A stretch of 64,000 nt of DNA from Scytonema hofmannii PCC 7110 (GCF_000346485.2 NZ_KQ976354.1:11568039-11632038), one strand, 5' to 3'; counted from the stretch's first letter, positions 1 through 9,783 are shown. The notes: generated by a model from the sequence alone, not told the origin. Numbers and translations are program-made.

Positions 1-720
1 GAGGCAACAAGCGGAGACATTGTCGCCTTTTTAGATGCTGATGATACTTGGAAACCCAACAAATTAGAGCAAGTTATAAAAGCTTTCAGCCAGTTAGATG
101 TTGTTGGTGTGATGCACCTGCTAGATAACGTTGATAGTGAAGGCAAACTTATCCCCAATTCTTCTGTTGTAGGAAGGGTTATGGATGACGATTTAGCAAA
201 AGTCATTGTAGAAACAGGTAACGCATGGTGTTTCCCACCAACTTCCGGGCTAGCTTACCGACGTAGCATCCTGACAAAAATTTTTCCCATAGACAGTGTG
301 AAGTGGCGGCTGTGTGTTGATGGTTGCCTTATTTACTGCACGGCATTCTTAGGAAAAATTAAGACACTTAATGAAGTTTTAGGAAGTTACCGCCTTCATG
401 GCAACAATAACTTCATTCAAGCAAAAGTAGAATTAAGTATGGACGGACAAACGGGAATCAGGATGACCAACCAATACATCAATACCTTTTTGGAACAAAT
501 CGGTCATCAAGCCAGAGTAGATTTATCCCGTAACCTTCAGTATCGGCGCACAAACTATTACATAAATCATAAATGGAATTATAAAGAAGCCCTAGCTATT
601 TCTAATTTAATACTGGGTTGGCCATTCTATAGTTTCTTAGATAGAATTTACTACCTCACTCGGTTTTGGATAAAAAATTCACAATTCCTTTACAAACAAA
701 TTGCTTATGCGAAATCTTGA
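1..720 (+). CDS. family 2 glycosyltransferase, 5' end outside window
   Basis: The frame is open from base 1, so the gene begins before the window. The first ATG, at 109, is internal. The visible 239 residues begin with EATSGDIVAFLDADDTW, the GT-A fold region carrying the DXD-type metal/nucleotide-sugar site of family 2 glycosyltransferases. The acceptor-binding half follows and the tail is basic and aromatic. Family members transfer an activated sugar to a growing glycan on the cytoplasmic face of the membrane. It is the first of several glycosyltransferases on this strand, which suggests an exopolysaccharide or O-antigen locus. The sugar and linkage cannot be read from the sequence. Confidence 0.88.
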   Translation, partial: EATSGDIVAFLDADDTWKPNKLEQVIKAFSQLDVVGVMHLLDNVDSEGKLIPNSSVVGRVMDDDLAKVIVETGNAWCFPPTSGLAYRRSILTKIFPIDSVKWRLCVDGCLIYCTAFLGKIKTLNEVLGSYRLHGNNNFIQAKVELSMDGQTGIRMTNQYINTFLEQIGHQARVDLSRNLQYRRTNYYINHKWNYKEALAISNLILGWPFYSFLDRIYYLTRFWIKNSQFLYKQIAYAKS

Positions 721-771
721 CAAGACCTTTGTAGTAGTTAAATAGATCATACGTTTGCCGAGAAACCAGAC

Positions 772-806
772 GAGAAACCCGGTTTCTTCAAGAAACCGGG
801 TTTCTA
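772..806. repeat. palindromic repeat, GAAACCCGGTTTC family
   Basis: Near-perfect inverted repeat: arm GAGAAACCCGGTTTCTT, then the arm's complement ending GGGTTTCT. It lies about 50 bases after a glycosyltransferase stop codon. Related hairpins occur at 17654, 44800, 50303, 53591 and 55466. It could act as a terminator hairpin, but there is no clear T-run. Confidence 0.8.
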
Positions 807-999
807 AAGTCCATTAAAAAAATTCATCCTCTAGTATTTCCACCAAGTGCGATAAGGAAACTTCAAACAAATGACAAATGACAACCGATTGTAATATTAT
901 TTACACAGATTTTTCATACAAATATGTTATCCACTATTTATTAGTTGAAAATTCTTTGAAATATTCCTGTTCAAAGTAAAAATACACAGTAATGAGAAT

Positions 1000-1974
1000 A
1001 TGAATGGTGATAGAAAATCCCTACAACCCTTAGTCAGCGTTATTACACCAACTTACAACCGTCCTGATTATCTAAAGGCGGCGTTAAGCAGTGCAATTAA
1101 GCAGACTTACCGTAATATAGAAATTATTGTTTCTGACAATTGCAGCCCGGAAAACCCCCAATCCATTGTGGAGTCTTTTAATGATGATAGAATCCGATTC
1201 TATCGCAACTCAACAAACTTGGGGATGTTTGCCAATACTATGAACGCTTTTAAGAAAGCAAGAGGTAAATATGTAGCGAGTTTGCTTGACGACGATATGT
1301 GGGAAGAGAACTTTTTAGAAAAGCTCGTACCACCTTTGGAAGCTCATCCAAATTTAGCTCTGGCTTTTTGCGACCATTATATGATGGATGCTTATGGGGA
1401 AATAGATAGTGCTCTTACCGAGCATTGTTCGCACCTGTTTAAGCGATCTCATCTAAGAGAAGGAATCTTTCAACCTTTCTGTAAGCTTGGCTTAATAGAT
1501 AGGGCAGTGTCTTCAGCGACAGCAGCCGTGATTCGTCGAGACGTTGTAGATTGGAAAAGCATTCCATCAGAAGTCGGTGGTTCGTGGGATTTATATGTGA
1601 ACTACCTGTGTTGCCGTAATGGATTGGGAGCATATTATTGTCCTGAAAAATTAACTCGGTACAGAGTTCACGAACAAACAGACACAATGTTGAGCGGTAG
1701 CCGAAATTATCAAGCGAAAATCCGAAAAGCCCAAGCCGATATTTTCTGCTTTGAAAAGTTTATGGAAGATGAAAGGCTCAAGGAATTTAAACCATATTTT
1801 CTCCAACAATGGGGATACGTGAGTACCACTTTAGGAATTGGTTTAATGCGCTCTAAACAAATTAAAGAAGCGCGTCCTTACTTTTGGCGTTCCTTGCGTC
1901 AAAGTCTCAGCTTCCGAACAATGGTTGCACTTGTCTTGAGTTTTGGACCACCCAAAATAGCAGCTAAGTTCTAA
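1000..1974 (+). CDS. family 2 glycosyltransferase
   Basis: The 324-aa protein starts with the GT2 signature VSVITPTYNRPDYL (about residues 11-24), followed by EIIVSDNCS for nucleotide binding and SLLDDDMWEENF near residue 98 as the DXD-type metal site. No membrane segments are apparent, so it is probably a soluble or peripheral cytoplasmic enzyme adding one sugar during surface polysaccharide assembly. The ATG has only a weak purine-rich stretch upstream. It lies between other glycosyltransferases on the same strand with gaps of 280 and 76 bases, so it may be transcribed with the genes that follow. Donor and acceptor are unknown. Confidence 0.92.
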   Translation: MNGDRKSLQPLVSVITPTYNRPDYLKAALSSAIKQTYRNIEIIVSDNCSPENPQSIVESFNDDRIRFYRNSTNLGMFANTMNAFKKARGKYVASLLDDDMWEENFLEKLVPPLEAHPNLALAFCDHYMMDAYGEIDSALTEHCSHLFKRSHLREGIFQPFCKLGLIDRAVSSATAAVIRRDVVDWKSIPSEVGGSWDLYVNYLCCRNGLGAYYCPEKLTRYRVHEQTDTMLSGSRNYQAKIRKAQADIFCFEKFMEDERLKEFKPYFLQQWGYVSTTLGIGLMRSKQIKEARPYFWRSLRQSLSFRTMVALVLSFGPPKIAAKF

Positions 1975-2050
1975 ATTAAATTTAGGAACAGCTAAGTATT
2001 TTATACATCATAAAAATTGACATCACACCAGCTAACAACAACAAAAGACT

Positions 2051-2935
2051 ATGCGAGTATCAGCTTGTATTACCACGAGAAATCGTACAAAAAACTTAGA
2101 AGAATGTTTGCAAGCACTGTGGAATTCTGATGTTAAACCCTACACTGTTGTTGTTTCTGACGACTCTTCAAGTATAGAAGTACAGCAGCAGAATTATCAG
2201 ATTGTTCAGAAATATCCGGGAACCAAATACATTACAGGTCCTCGCCTTGGAGTTTGTGCTAACCGCAATAATGCAGTTAATGCAATCCCCTCCTCTGAAA
2301 CTGATTTTGTCGCCTTTATTGATGATGATATTTGTGTTAAACCAGACTTTATTGCTCGTGCTCTAGAGAGATACTCTCAACTGTCTCCAGAACAAAGAAA
2401 TCGCACTATCCTTTCAGGCGTCAGTCGCAGCCCAGATGGTTCCTTTGAGATGGTTTCTGGAAAGTTGTCTTTTCGGGGATATTTCTGTAAATCCGATGTT
2501 CCTGAATCTGTAGCTATTCATGCCACCCTGTTCCCTCGGAAATTTTTTGACCAAGAACAGTGGGACGAAAATATTTTCTTTGGCTATGAAGATGCAGAAC
2601 TTTGTCTGCGAGCTTTAAAACAAGGCTACAAAATTCAACACTGCCCTGAGTTGTTAGTCACTCACGCTGCAAGCGAGGGTTTTACAAGTACGTTGAACGA
2701 ACCTGGAGTGGGTAGCTTGACAAGATATGAAATCTCAATAGAAGCAGCTCGGCTTTACATCGGCATAAAACGTTATAAAGATTTATCTCCCGATCCAATT
2801 AAACTAGTAGTATTTCTCATTTTATATTTTGTTCATATGACACTCTATTTGATGAAGCGGGGAGCAATTCAAGCTTGGCCTCAAATTGTTCGTCTATCCC
2901 GCATTCAGAAATTATGGCGTCCGTCTGTCGTGTAG
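2051..2935 (+). CDS. family 2 glycosyltransferase, galactosyltransferase-like
   Basis: The 294-aa protein has the N-terminal GT2 pattern ACITTRNRTKNLEECL, a nucleotide-binding VVVSDDSS, and FVAFIDDDICV near residue 92 as the catalytic metal site. FFGYEDAELCLRALKQGY near residues 178-195 matches the ED acceptor/base motif of the WcaA/GlcNAc-type GT2 subgroup. One hydrophobic stretch near residues 255-272 could tether it to the membrane. It sits 76 bases after the previous glycosyltransferase and 48 bases before the next, in one apparent transcription unit. The exact sugar is not predictable. Confidence 0.9.
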   Translation: MRVSACITTRNRTKNLEECLQALWNSDVKPYTVVVSDDSSSIEVQQQNYQIVQKYPGTKYITGPRLGVCANRNNAVNAIPSSETDFVAFIDDDICVKPDFIARALERYSQLSPEQRNRTILSGVSRSPDGSFEMVSGKLSFRGYFCKSDVPESVAIHATLFPRKFFDQEQWDENIFFGYEDAELCLRALKQGYKIQHCPELLVTHAASEGFTSTLNEPGVGSLTRYEISIEAARLYIGIKRYKDLSPDPIKLVVFLILYFVHMTLYLMKRGAIQAWPQIVRLSRIQKLWRPSVV

Positions 2936-2983
2936 ATAGTCAATCTCAGGTTCTGGCACAAATCATTTTACAGGAAGTTAAGT

Positions 2984-4138
2984 GTGAAGCTCTGCATCGT
3001 TACCCACAGCGTTATTAAAGGTGATGGACAGGGTCGAGTCAATTACGAGGTTGCCCAAGAAGCAATTCGGCGCGGTCATCACGTTACCTTGTTATCAAGT
3101 CAAATAGCCCCGGAATTACAACAAAACGACCAAGTTCATTGGTTTCCAATTCCGGTTGAAGGATGGCCGGCTGAATTGCTTCGTAACTTAATTTTTGCTC
3201 TTGCCAGCACAAATTGGTTGCGTAAGCATCGTTCTCAACTTGATGTAGTCAAAGCCAATGGTGCGATTACTTGGGCAAGGAGCGATCTCAACGCCGTCCA
3301 TTTCGTGCATGGTTCTTGGCTAAAATTCTCCGCCAAACAGGCAAAGCCTAAGTCAGTCAAAACTGGATTCAATCCACGCCAAGTTATTTACGATTTATAT
3401 CAGTGGTTTTACACAGCTTTAAATGCAAGGTGGGAACAAAAGGCTTTTCGTCAAACACAAGCAGTAGTGGCAGTTTCTGATAAAGTCGCTAAAGATTTAT
3501 TAGAAATTGGTGTACCCCCAGAGTCCATTCAGATCGTTGTCAATGGCGTCGATTTGCAAGAGTTTTCCCCTGGTGTTAGCGATCGCAAAAAATGGGGTCT
3601 TCCAGAAGGAGTTCCCCTTGCTTTATTTGCAGGTGATATCAGAATCCCTCGGAAAAACTTAGACACGGTACTGTATGCCCTTGTGAAAGTACCCAATTTA
3701 CACCTAGCAGTTGCAGGCATTACAGAAGGCAGCCCCTATCCCCAACTTGCAGCAACACTAGGGATAAATGACCGAGTCCACTTTTTAGGATTGCGCCGTG
3801 ACGTACCATCCGTCATGAAAGCAGTCGATTTCTTTGTTTTTCCCTCCCGGTACGAACCTTTTGGCTTAGTTGTGATTGAAGCTATGGCCACAGGCATACC
3901 TGTCATCACTGCTACCTCCACAGGAGCAGCAGATTTGGTAACACCGGAGGCGGGGATCGTTTTACCAGACTCAGACGATGTTGAAGCTTTAGCCACTGCA
4001 ATGTCAACCCTGACAAACAACCAACAGCTGAGAACTCAAATGGGTCAAGTCTCCCGAACCATAGCAGAACAACACAGCTGGAGCAAAATGGCACAAACCT
4101 ATGTGGATTTGTTAGAAGAGTTAACTTCTAGGGGTTAA
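2984..4138 (+). CDS. family 4 glycosyltransferase (GT-B fold)
   Basis: The 384-aa protein starts at GTG, with an AGGAAG ribosome site about 8 bases upstream. The C-terminal half has the GT4 donor-site pattern: LALFAGDIRIPRKNLD, VHFLGLRRDVPSVMKAVD, then FPSRYEPFGLVVIEAMATG near residues 286-304, where the E-x7-E type motif binds the nucleotide sugar. The N-terminal half is an acceptor-binding Rossmann domain. Such enzymes are retaining hexosyl- or mannosyltransferases. It follows the GT2 genes closely and ends at a GGGTTAG-rich heptamer tract just after the stop codon, probably the end of this unit. Confidence 0.92.
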   Translation: MKLCIVTHSVIKGDGQGRVNYEVAQEAIRRGHHVTLLSSQIAPELQQNDQVHWFPIPVEGWPAELLRNLIFALASTNWLRKHRSQLDVVKANGAITWARSDLNAVHFVHGSWLKFSAKQAKPKSVKTGFNPRQVIYDLYQWFYTALNARWEQKAFRQTQAVVAVSDKVAKDLLEIGVPPESIQIVVNGVDLQEFSPGVSDRKKWGLPEGVPLALFAGDIRIPRKNLDTVLYALVKVPNLHLAVAGITEGSPYPQLAATLGINDRVHFLGLRRDVPSVMKAVDFFVFPSRYEPFGLVVIEAMATGIPVITATSTGAADLVTPEAGIVLPDSDDVEALATAMSTLTNNQQLRTQMGQVSRTIAEQHSWSKMAQTYVDLLEELTSRG

Positions 4139-4867
4139 GGGTTAGGGGTTAGGGACAAGACGTGCTAATCCCCATTACCCCTTATGCCCAGAGGAGACCT
4201 CACCTTCCCCAATCCTTTTGTCATCTATTCTGGTGTCAGTAACTTACTTACATTTATTTATAGACTTTGTGATGTTTTTAACGTTATAATAAAACGAATA
4301 AGCTGAAAAAAAAAAGGATATTAGGCGCTATAGAAATCCTATTTGATTTTTGAAATACAAGTAGGTTGGGTGGGCAATGCCCTATAGTACGACATTACTG
4401 AATTTCATGAATAATTGAGGTTTCTATAATACCGATATCTCTTGGAATCTGAAGAAGCAACAAAGAAGCTTGATAGCGATCGTATGCTTTCTAATATGGT
4501 TCTTGTAACTCATTGACTTTGTAGAGTTAAGTAAAAGTAGTGTCATCAAAGAAAAAATGTAAAGAATGTAAACATTTTTCCATTTTCGCATAAAGCCTTT
4601 TTGTATATCCGATTAAGTAAAAGAGGTTGAAATTCTTCTACTTAAAAGCTCTTTAGCTTTGCCTAAACGAGTTCTATTTTGATACAAATAACTTTCTGGC
4701 GTTCTGGTAAAAGGCTTCACCTTTGGTTGTAGCAATATTTATACCCGCACGTCTCAATTGTACAAAATTCAACAACTGAATTCGAGTTCTTTCTCAATCA
4801 AAGTTAACATTTATTAACTAAGTTGAGCAATAACGAATAACTGCTCATCAAAAGGAGCCACCATAAT
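4139..4867. other. gene-free stretch with dispersed repeats
   Basis: No convincing gene in this 729-base gap. It begins with tandem GGGTTAG units straight after the stop codon (about 4133-4156) and a C-rich block near 4168-4215 of the 'CCCCTTATGCCCAGAG' kind also seen inside the chelatase gene at about 57100. A second repeat-like segment, GTAGGTTGGGTGGGCAATG, lies near 4362. The last 100 bases are AT-rich and end in an AAGGAG ribosome site at 4852, so the promoter for the next gene probably lies there. Confidence 0.6.
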
Positions 4868-5893
4868 ATGCAGGAATTGCCATCAGTCGCTGTCTGTATT
4901 CCCACTTATAATCAAGCCCAATACCTCATTCATTCCGTAGCAAGTGCTTGCAGCCAAACATATCCCAATGTAGAAGTGTGGGTTTCAGACAATGCTAGTA
5001 CCGATGAGACCCCTGAAGTCATGGAACAATTGTGCCAGCAGTTTCCTCAACTGCGGTATCATCGCCATCCAGAAAATATGGGGATGACTCCTAACTGTAA
5101 CTGGGTTTTAAGCCAACCAGATACTGAATTTGTGATTCGCCTGGACTCAGACGATAATATGTCACCGCGTTATGTGGAAACTTTAGTAACTCTCATGCAA
5201 AAGTATCCAGATTCAGGTTGGGGTCATGTTGCAACATTGGAAATCGACCAATTTGGAAAATACCTTTCCGAACGACGAGTCATCAGAAAGCATGAGTTTC
5301 AAAATGCAGAAGAGGCATTAAAAGCTTCCGTGTCAGGGTTGCGAACTGCTTCCAGCATTTTCATGTTTAAAGCCAAAGCTTTACGAGAGGTAGGGTTTTA
5401 TGGTGATGGGCAGCTCAAGTATAGCGAAGACTACGATCTCGCAGTAAGAATGTCCGATGCTGGTTATGGGAATGTCTACTCGGATGCCTTATTGGCTGAG
5501 TATCGTGTATGGACTGATACTGCACGCGTGCGACCCAAGCGAAAAGGCGATCAGCTGCGGGCTTATCTGTGGATATACAACCAGTCATTAATGTCTGCTT
5601 TTCAAAGACGCGGTTGGGATACGAAGGTCATTGATAAATTTCGGCGCAAAATGGCACTCATTCATGCAGCAGCTTGTTTTTCTCCCATTTTTTCCAAAAC
5701 AGAACGAGCAGAACTAGTCGATTTGTTAAAGGAATTGGGCGATTCACCAGCTTTGCGGATTCGTCTTTTTGCATTTTCCCTGGGTTTGGCTCCTATCTTT
5801 GAGTGGCAGCATCATACAGAATTAAAGTTAAAAGGCATAGTTAAGGGCTGGTTGAGCAAAATCAAGACCATGAACCAAGTCACAACAGCATAA
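4868..5893 (+). CDS. family 2 glycosyltransferase, tandem paralogue A
   Basis: The 341-aa protein opens with SVAVCIPTYNQAQYLIHSV and continues with VEVWVSDNASTDETPEVME. The metal site is FVIRLDSDDNMSP near residue 94. DYDLAVRMSDAGYGNVYSD near residues 190-208 is the acceptor/catalytic-base region. The C-terminal 100 residues are specific to this gene and the next one. An AAGGAG ribosome site ends 11 bases before the ATG. The downstream neighbour is a clear paralogue across its full length, so the pair arose by tandem duplication. It probably adds a sugar in the same polysaccharide pathway. Confidence 0.92.
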   Translation: MQELPSVAVCIPTYNQAQYLIHSVASACSQTYPNVEVWVSDNASTDETPEVMEQLCQQFPQLRYHRHPENMGMTPNCNWVLSQPDTEFVIRLDSDDNMSPRYVETLVTLMQKYPDSGWGHVATLEIDQFGKYLSERRVIRKHEFQNAEEALKASVSGLRTASSIFMFKAKALREVGFYGDGQLKYSEDYDLAVRMSDAGYGNVYSDALLAEYRVWTDTARVRPKRKGDQLRAYLWIYNQSLMSAFQRRGWDTKVIDKFRRKMALIHAAACFSPIFSKTERAELVDLLKELGDSPALRIRLFAFSLGLAPIFEWQHHTELKLKGIVKGWLSKIKTMNQVTTA

Positions 5894-6082
5894 TCAAAAC
5901 ACGCTAAAGTCATCCTGAGAATCAAACTTACTCAACGAAAAAAAATTAGGTTGCAAATCCTCTTCGGAATTGAGCATAATAAAACTGTTTTTATTGTAAG
6001 GATGAGAGTCCTTGCTTTGTGAGTCAAATCAGGCTCTTATCCTTAACTACAAACTGCTCCATCCCGTAAGACCTGACTTAAG

Positions 6083-7117
6083 ATGACTTCAATGCCAGAT
6101 TCCCCCTCTATAGCTGTTTGTATTCCCACATACAATCAAGCTCAATACTTAATTCACTCCGTGCGTAGTGCTTGCAATCAAACGTATCCAAATGTCGAAG
6201 TTTGGGTTTCTGACGACGGTAGCACTGACGAAACTCCTCAAGTTATGGAACAACTGTGCCAGCAGTTTTCCCAGGTTCACTATTATCGCCAACCAAAAAA
6301 CCTGGGAATTGCTGGCAACAACACTTGGTTAATGAGCCAGCCTAAAACTGACTTTATCGTGCGCTTAGACTCAGATGATGTGATATTTCCCAACTATGTC
6401 GAGAAATTAGTCGCGCTACTACAAAAATATCCAAAAGCAGGTTATGCTCATACTGCTATTCAGGAAATTGACGAGTATGGAAATACCCGTTCCACGTGCC
6501 GAGTTACCAGAAACCATGAGTTTCAAGATGCAGACGATGCCCTTATGGCAGCAGTTTCTGGCTATAGAGTAGCAGCAAACATAGTCATGTTTAGCGCGAA
6601 GGCATTACAGGAACTTAGGTATTATGAAAACCGTCCTGAATTTGTGGAGGATTACGATTTATCCGTAAGAATTGCAGATGCAGGCTATGGTAATGTCTAT
6701 TCAGATGAAATACTAGCTTGCTATCGAGTATGGACTGACGTTAAAAAAACCCGCTCAAAACGCAAGCATTTGCAATTAAAAGGATACGTTCGGATTTTCA
6801 CCGAAAGTTTTTTACCTGCTTTTCAACGTCGAGGTTGGGATACAAAGGTACTAGACAAGCAGAGACGCAAGATGGCAGTTTTGCACTCAGCTTATTGTTT
6901 TCTTCCTATCTTTAATAAAGAGGAACGAGCAGAACTTGTCAATCTCCTAAAACAGTTGGGAGATTCATCATTATTGCGGCTGCGCCTTTTTGCCCTATCT
7001 TTTGGACTTGCTCCTTTCTTTGAGTGGCAGCTCCATACAGAACTCAAGTTAAAAGGCATAGTAAAAGATTGGTTAAGCAAGCTTAAAGCTCGTTCAACAC
7101 TCAACACAGTAAGTTAA
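6083..7117 (+). CDS. family 2 glycosyltransferase, tandem paralogue B
   Basis: The 344-aa paralogue of the preceding gene shares SIAVCIPTYNQAQYLIHSV, FIVRLDSDDVIFP at the metal site, EDYDLSVRIADAGYGNVYSD, and the unusual C-terminal block ending in LKLKGIVKDWLSKLK. The two proteins align end to end by eye. Most differences fall around residues 60-170, where acceptor recognition would be expected, which fits divergence to a different sugar. A second in-frame ATG lies three codons in, and neither has a strong ribosome site. It is 189 bases after its twin and 99 bases before the next GT2 gene. Confidence 0.92.
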   Translation: MTSMPDSPSIAVCIPTYNQAQYLIHSVRSACNQTYPNVEVWVSDDGSTDETPQVMEQLCQQFSQVHYYRQPKNLGIAGNNTWLMSQPKTDFIVRLDSDDVIFPNYVEKLVALLQKYPKAGYAHTAIQEIDEYGNTRSTCRVTRNHEFQDADDALMAAVSGYRVAANIVMFSAKALQELRYYENRPEFVEDYDLSVRIADAGYGNVYSDEILACYRVWTDVKKTRSKRKHLQLKGYVRIFTESFLPAFQRRGWDTKVLDKQRRKMAVLHSAYCFLPIFNKEERAELVNLLKQLGDSSLLRLRLFALSFGLAPFFEWQLHTELKLKGIVKDWLSKLKARSTLNTVS

Positions 7118-7216
7118 GTTATCTGTTAGCAGTTATTAGCGATCGCTAGTAACTGCCCGGTACAGGTTACTGTTAACTCCTCAGTACTAACTGATTCACT
7201 ACTTAAGCAGCAACTC

Positions 7217-8194
7217 ATGATTACCATCACTGCCATTGTTCCAACCTACCGTCGCCCGAAAGATCTCAGTCGTTGTTTGGAAGCACTCAAAGGACAAAAC
7301 CGTCCGGCGGATGAAGTGTTAGTGGCGGTGCGCGACACAGACAGCGACAGTTGGGCATTTCTTAAAGAATATAACCCCGAACCTTTAAAATTAAGGACTG
7401 TAACAGTTACAGTACCAGGAGTCGTAGCTGCCCTAAACGCCGCCCTGAAAGAAGCCAAAGGAGAGATCGTGACAGTTACAGATGATGATGCCACACCACA
7501 TAGGGATTGGTTGGAACGGATTGAAAAGTATTATCTGTCAGACGATCGCATAGGGGGTGTGGGTGGAAGAGACTGGGTATACTGGCAAAACAAATTGCTA
7601 GATGATGGCACAAGCGAAGTTGTAGGTATAGTTCAATGGTGGGGACGTGCGATCGGTAAACATCACATTGGTGTAGGTAAAGCCCGCGAAGTCGATCTTC
7701 TCAAGGGTGTGAACATGAGTTTTCGCCGACATGCGATCACCCTCATTGGTTTTGACGAACGGATGAGAGGTACGGGTGCTCAAGTTCACTTTGAAATGTC
7801 ATTATGCTTGGCATTGAAACGAGCTGGTTGGAAAATTGTTTACGACCCAGAAATTGCAGTAGATCACTATCCCGCACAACGTTTTGACGAGGACAAGCGT
7901 GACAGATTAAATGAAACTGCAGTGATCAATTCAGTACATAATGAAACCGTAGCTTTACTGGAACACTTACCCTTTGTCAGACGTATAGCATTTGTTATAT
8001 GGGCTATGTTAATAGGAACCCAAGAAGCTTTAGGTTTAATACAATGGTTGCGATTTTTACCTAGTGAAGGAAGCTTCGCCAAACAAAAGTGGTTAGCATC
8101 TATTCGCGGACGATGGCAAGGCTGGTTAACCTGGCAAGCCACCCAAAACCAAGCATCAGCGAAGACGTTATTAACAGTGACCAGTGACCAGTGA
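7217..8194 (+). CDS. family 2 glycosyltransferase
   Basis: The 325-aa protein begins ITITAIVPTYRRPKDLSRCL and has VTVTDDDATPHRDWLERI near residue 92 as the metal-binding motif. A conserved RHAITLIGFDERMRGTG segment follows near residues 174-190. A hydrophobic stretch (FVIWAMLIGTQEALGLI, about residue 258) may anchor it. The last six codons (TVTSDQ) and the stop are made from the tandem heptamer CAGTGAC, so the true C-terminus may once have ended elsewhere. Its stop overlaps the GTG start of the polymerase gene by four bases (GTGA), which would couple translation of the two. Confidence 0.9.
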   Translation: MITITAIVPTYRRPKDLSRCLEALKGQNRPADEVLVAVRDTDSDSWAFLKEYNPEPLKLRTVTVTVPGVVAALNAALKEAKGEIVTVTDDDATPHRDWLERIEKYYLSDDRIGGVGGRDWVYWQNKLLDDGTSEVVGIVQWWGRAIGKHHIGVGKAREVDLLKGVNMSFRRHAITLIGFDERMRGTGAQVHFEMSLCLALKRAGWKIVYDPEIAVDHYPAQRFDEDKRDRLNETAVINSVHNETVALLEHLPFVRRIAFVIWAMLIGTQEALGLIQWLRFLPSEGSFAKQKWLASIRGRWQGWLTWQATQNQASAKTLLTVTSDQ

Positions 8195-8202
8195 CCAGTG
8201 AC
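8175..8202. repeat. tandem heptamer array (CAGTGAC)4 across a gene junction
   Basis: Four head-to-tail copies of CAGTGAC span the 3' end of the glycosyltransferase and the 5' end of the polymerase gene, supplying the stop of one and the GTG start of the other. The same heptamer recurs at 40526, 49268 and, partly, 52511, and inverted at 40718. It resembles the short tandemly repeated repetitive (STRR) sequences of filamentous cyanobacteria. Confidence 0.88.
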
Positions 8203-9711
8203 AAATTACCTTGGAGTGGCGCAGTGTTTCAAAAGCAGCCGATCTCAAATTCATACCCTGTAGCAAATAATATTCCAAAACCACCACCCCTATATGCTTG
8301 GATAGCCATTGGAGCGCTAATACTTTTTACGGTTGCGGGTATTGCAGTACGTGCTGCTAGTATTATGCGGCCGGGATACATACTCGTATCTTTTGCTGTT
8401 GCGCTCCTCCTATATTTTCGATATCCTGCCCTCTACGTTGGGTTCACTTTATGGATGTGGTTTATTACGCCATTCGTTTCTCGCTTAATTGATTATTATA
8501 GTGGCAGCTTTGATGAGACTCGATTGATACTAGTATCCCAATACTTGGTGAGTTTTATCACCATGTACTCCTTTAAGGACTTACCAAAGTATGCGCGACA
8601 GGGAGGGTTACCATTTATTCTTGCCCTCATGGGCGTGATTTATGGTTATCTTATAGGATTCATTAAAACTTCACCAGTCACCGCAACCCGTTCGCTTTTA
8701 GACTGGCTGGTTCCTGTTTCCTTCTCCTTTTATTTCATTTCTAACTGGCGAAATTATCCTGAGTATCGTAAAAGCATACAAAGTGCATTCTTGTGGGGCG
8801 TGTTAATCACAGGAGTTTATGGAGTTATACAATACCTATTTGCACCAGAGTGGGATAGATTTTGGCTGCTCGGTACAAAAATTACCAGTTTTGGAGATCC
8901 AGAACCATTAAAAATCCGGCTTTGGAGTACAATGGCATCTCCCGGCCCCTTTGCTGTCACGATGATGGCAGGGTTGTTACTATTATTTAATTGCTCTGGC
9001 CCGTTAGTAATTCCGACGGCTGCCTTTGGCTACCTCTCCTTCCTATTAGCATTGGTACGTACTCTATGGGGATGCTGGTTGGTAGGACTGCTCAGTATGA
9101 TTACTGCTATCAAGCCAAAACTGCAAATGCGTCTGATGGTAACCATTTTGGTAATGACACTTTGTGTCGTCCCCTTAACTACCATGGAACCATTCGCCGA
9201 GGCAATCAACTCCCGTTTGCAAACATTAACAGCGCTTGATAAAGACGATAGCGCTAATGTCCGAAAAAAGATTTATGAAGATGGTCTCGGTAGAGCATTG
9301 ACAAACTATCTAGGAAATGGTATAGGAAATGCGTTTATTGTTGATAGCGACGGCAAAATACAGCCAATTGTTTTTGATAGCGGAATCCTAGAAACGTTTT
9401 TTACCATAGGTTGGTTCGGAGCGATTCTTTACTTAGGGGCAATGATAATGCTGTTGCTAAAGGTATTCCAATATACTGAGTATCGTTTCGATGCTTTTAT
9501 GGCAGCATCTCGTGCTGTTGCCCTTGGTTGTGTTGTAGCGCTACCCGGTGGTGGTGCCATGCTAGCATTTTCTGGTATGTTGCTTTGGGGCTTTTTAGCT
9601 ATTGTGATGGCAGGGCATAAATATTATCAACACCAAACACAGGTAAACAATTTTCAACAAGCATATCCGCAGTACTACCAACAAAATATAAATAATTTTC
9701 CTCAAGGTTGA
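8191..9711 (+). CDS. O-antigen polymerase/ligase-like membrane protein
   Basis: The 506-aa protein is very hydrophobic, with about ten to twelve predicted membrane helices (for example near residues 36-58, 62-85, 148-160, 250-275 and 295-345). A larger external loop lies around residues 350-395 and contains LGNGIGNAFIVDSDG. This fits the Wzy/WaaL/ExoQ group, which polymerises or ligates lipid-linked repeat units at the outer face of the plasma membrane. The GTG start overlaps the previous stop and lies inside a heptamer array. An in-frame GTG at 8224 is an alternative start. As the only polymerase-like gene in the cluster it probably acts on the product of the neighbouring glycosyltransferases. 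Confidence 0.85.
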   Translation: MTSDKLPWSGAVFQKQPISNSYPVANNIPKPPPLYAWIAIGALILFTVAGIAVRAASIMRPGYILVSFAVALLLYFRYPALYVGFTLWMWFITPFVSRLIDYYSGSFDETRLILVSQYLVSFITMYSFKDLPKYARQGGLPFILALMGVIYGYLIGFIKTSPVTATRSLLDWLVPVSFSFYFISNWRNYPEYRKSIQSAFLWGVLITGVYGVIQYLFAPEWDRFWLLGTKITSFGDPEPLKIRLWSTMASPGPFAVTMMAGLLLLFNCSGPLVIPTAAFGYLSFLLALVRTLWGCWLVGLLSMITAIKPKLQMRLMVTILVMTLCVVPLTTMEPFAEAINSRLQTLTALDKDDSANVRKKIYEDGLGRALTNYLGNGIGNAFIVDSDGKIQPIVFDSGILETFFTIGWFGAILYLGAMIMLLLKVFQYTEYRFDAFMAASRAVALGCVVALPGGGAMLAFSGMLLWGFLAIVMAGHKYYQHQTQVNNFQQAYPQYYQQNINNFPQG

Positions 9712-9783
9712 ATGGTTGGGGATTGGCAAAAAATAAATTATACTTCCCACGGGTATAGATTGAGCTTTTCAACCCAAGTGTAG

